Assembly: GCA_030043285.1 (NCBI GenBank) | Contig: JASHXZ010000225.1 | Location: 1 to 7,312, forward strand | Direction: 5' to 3' | Source of the DNA: Xanthobacteraceae bacterium | GTDB taxonomy: Bacteria; Pseudomonadota; Alphaproteobacteria; Rhizobiales; Xanthobacteraceae | Length of the DNA stretch: 7,312 nt | Shown: piece after piece, positions 6,330 to 7,312 of the stretch | Layout of the letters: each line of letters starts with the position of its first letter | Numbering within the stretch: the stretch's first letter is position 1 | Notes under the pieces: model-generated | Database searches by the model: none | Told to the model about the DNA's origin: nothing | Seen by the model: only the letters and a program-made list of their open reading frames with translations | Position numbers and translations under genes: made by a program

Positions 6330-6848
6330 ATGCGTACGTATCGAGACTGGGCGCCGGCCGTTGCCTTGATGCTTGCAGGCGCGTTCGCGTCCTCGGCACA
6401 TGCCGATGTGATGGGCAGGAGAAATGTCGGATCTCTCCGCGTTGAACTTCAACTACAGCCGGCCGAGCCGTTCTTCAGCAAGGAAGATGTGGCGGCCAAG
6501 AATATTACCAAGGGAATGGAGATAGTGAGGGGTCAAGCTCCGGTCATGCTGAATGCAGCCGCGGGTCCCAATCATCTCCTAGTCCTGCAGGTGTTCAACA
6601 AGCAAACCGGCCAGGTGGTGACCGATGCCACCGTGACGATGAGGGTCGGGCCCATCGGCAAGAACGGACATCCCGCCGGTGCGCAGGTCGAAATTCCGGT
6701 CGTCGTCATGCAGGCGATCGGAAAAGGGCCTTCATCCACTCGCTACGGCAACAACGTTGCGCTGCCCGCGAGCCAGTACCAAGTTTACGCCACGGTCAAC
6801 GGCGATGCGGCCGTGTTCCGCCGCGTCGCCACACCGGGTGCCCAATAA
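6330..6848 (+). CDS. secreted beta-rich protein of unknown function (172 aa)
   Basis: The N-terminus is a typical Sec signal peptide: MRTYRDW, a hydrophobic core APAVALMLAGAFASS, and an AHA site predicting cleavage after A25 before DVMG. The mature protein (about 147 aa) has no cysteine and no further membrane segment, so it should be periplasmic or exported. The body alternates short beta-like strands. NHLLVLQVFNKQTGQVV then TDATVTMRV (81-106) looks like an Ig-like strand pair of the kind seen in FixH/YtkA-like domains. RYGNNVALPASQYQVYATV (138-156) weakly recalls the final strands of P19/Tp34-type periplasmic proteins, but the HYG histidine of that family is R138 here. I therefore do not call it a metal binder. 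The start is fixed by GAGGGAG six bases upstream. It is divergent from the sulfotransferase array and 30 bases ahead of the next TPR gene, probably sharing its transcript. Coding and secretion are well supported; function is not. Confidence 0.85.
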   Translation: MRTYRDWAPAVALMLAGAFASSAHADVMGRRNVGSLRVELQLQPAEPFFSKEDVAAKNITKGMEIVRGQAPVMLNAAAGPNHLLVLQVFNKQTGQVVTDATVTMRVGPIGKNGHPAGAQVEIPVVVMQAIGKGPSSTRYGNNVALPASQYQVYATVNGDAAVFRRVATPGAQ

Positions 6849-6867
6849 ACATCACGGGCATTGATGT
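6849..6867 (+). other. small intercistronic hairpin ACATCA-N7-TGATGT
   Basis: Perfect 6-bp arms flank a 7-base loop, starting directly after the TAA of the 6330-6848 gene and ending eleven bases before the GTG of the next gene. There is no T-run, so it is not a normal intrinsic terminator. It might modulate translation or mRNA stability between the two cistrons, or be chance. Confidence 0.3.
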
Positions 6868-6878
6868 AAGGCAAACTC

Positions 6879-7312
6879 GTGTCAAGCTCCTTCGCGGCGC
6901 CGATGGAGCAGCAAGACGCACTGCATCGTGGGCTCGCAGCACACCAGGCCGGTCAGCTCGCCGAGGCCGTCCGGCTTTATGAGGCGGTGCTGAGTGTCGC
7001 GCCGGCGCAATTCGACGCGCTTCATCTGCTGGGAGTAGTGGCGGCACAGCAAGGCCGGCATGAGGAGGCCTGCGGGCTCATCGGCCGCGCGCTTGCCATC
7101 AACGCGGGCTCGGCAACAGCCCTTTGCAACTACGCCCTGGCATTGAACGCCTTGGGTCGGTTCGATGAAGCTCTGGCGAGCTGCAATAAGGCGCTCGCGC
7201 TGCATCCCGGCTACGGCTACGCACACAACTGCCGCGCCGCTACGTTGCAAGCCATCGGCCGCTACGAGGAGGCGTTAGCGGCGGCCGACTTGGCGCTGTT
7301 GCATCAGCCGGA
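6879..7312 (+). CDS. TPR protein, N-terminal part (continues past the right edge)
   Basis: The visible part is 144 codons. They begin MSSSFAAPM, then an N-terminal TPR with FDALHLLGVVAAQQG (to residue 59), a second TPR RHEEACGLIGRALAINAGSA (60-93), a third RFDEALASCNKALALHPGY (94-127) and the start of a fourth (RYEEALAAADLAL, from 128). The start is GTG 6879: an in-frame TAA lies at 6867 and AAGG sits seven bases upstream of the GTG. An ATG at 6903 (codon 9) has no ribosome site. The FDALHL cap is the same architecture as in the leftward array genes, but the repeats are diverged rather than homogenized. In this family such an N-terminus can precede a sulfotransferase, an O-GlcNAc-transferase-like glycosyltransferase or another domain, so the enzymatic role is undetermined. 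There is no signal peptide. It is probably co-transcribed with 6330-6848. Confidence 0.85.
   Translation, partial: MSSSFAAPMEQQDALHRGLAAHQAGQLAEAVRLYEAVLSVAPAQFDALHLLGVVAAQQGRHEEACGLIGRALAINAGSATALCNYALALNALGRFDEALASCNKALALHPGYGYAHNCRAATLQAIGRYEEALAAADLALLHQP

Noticed and set aside
6236..6445. Alternative small ORF (69 codons) overlapping the start of the secreted-protein gene
   Set aside because: It has no ribosome site or recognisable protein features. It overlaps the promoter-like dyads, and the overlapping frame has a strong Shine-Dalgarno site and a signal peptide.
6330..6848. Secreted protein as a tyrosine-sulfation substrate of the neighbouring enzymes
   Set aside because: Its mature-region tyrosines (RYGNN, SQYQVYAT) lack nearby acidic residues, and the predicted enzymes have no export signal. 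Nothing in the sequence supports this pairing beyond adjacency.

Overview
The window is GC-rich DNA with an alphaproteobacterial look. TPR-sulfotransferase proteins of this type, with near-identical 34-residue repeats, are familiar from Bradyrhizobium/Rhodopseudomonas-like Hyphomicrobiales. That assignment rests on protein style and composition only; no taxonomic marker gene is present.

Most of the window (1-6054, minus strand) is a head-to-tail array of three paralogous genes. Each encodes a conserved N-terminal TPR cap, a run of almost identical 102-bp TPR units, two conserved C-terminal TPRs, a helical linker and a PAPS-dependent sulfotransferase domain. Transcription runs leftward: the 709-aa gene (3925-6054) is first, then the 678-aa gene (1804-3840), then a gene cut by the left window edge inside its 5'-phosphosulfate-binding loop (1-1717). 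The uniform units number 7, 6 and 10 respectively. The two 84-86 bp spacers between the genes are also homologous, so the duplication unit was gene plus spacer.

An intergenic region of about 275 bp (6055-6329) separates this array from a rightward pair. It contains several perfect inverted repeats, including nested dyads about 40-65 bp upstream of the rightward start. The first rightward gene (6330-6848) encodes a small secreted protein with a clear signal peptide and a predicted beta-rich, Ig-like body. Thirty bases later a GTG-started gene opens (6879 to the right edge). It encodes a more diverged TPR protein with the same N-terminal architecture as the array genes; its C-terminal catalytic domain, if any, lies outside the window.

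The array looks like a locus where a TPR scaffold of variable length is joined to a conserved sulfuryl-transfer domain that carries a localized variable patch. The TPR superhelix probably recruits or measures a protein or glycan acceptor. The acceptor cannot be read from the sequence. Any functional link to the secreted protein is inference from position only.
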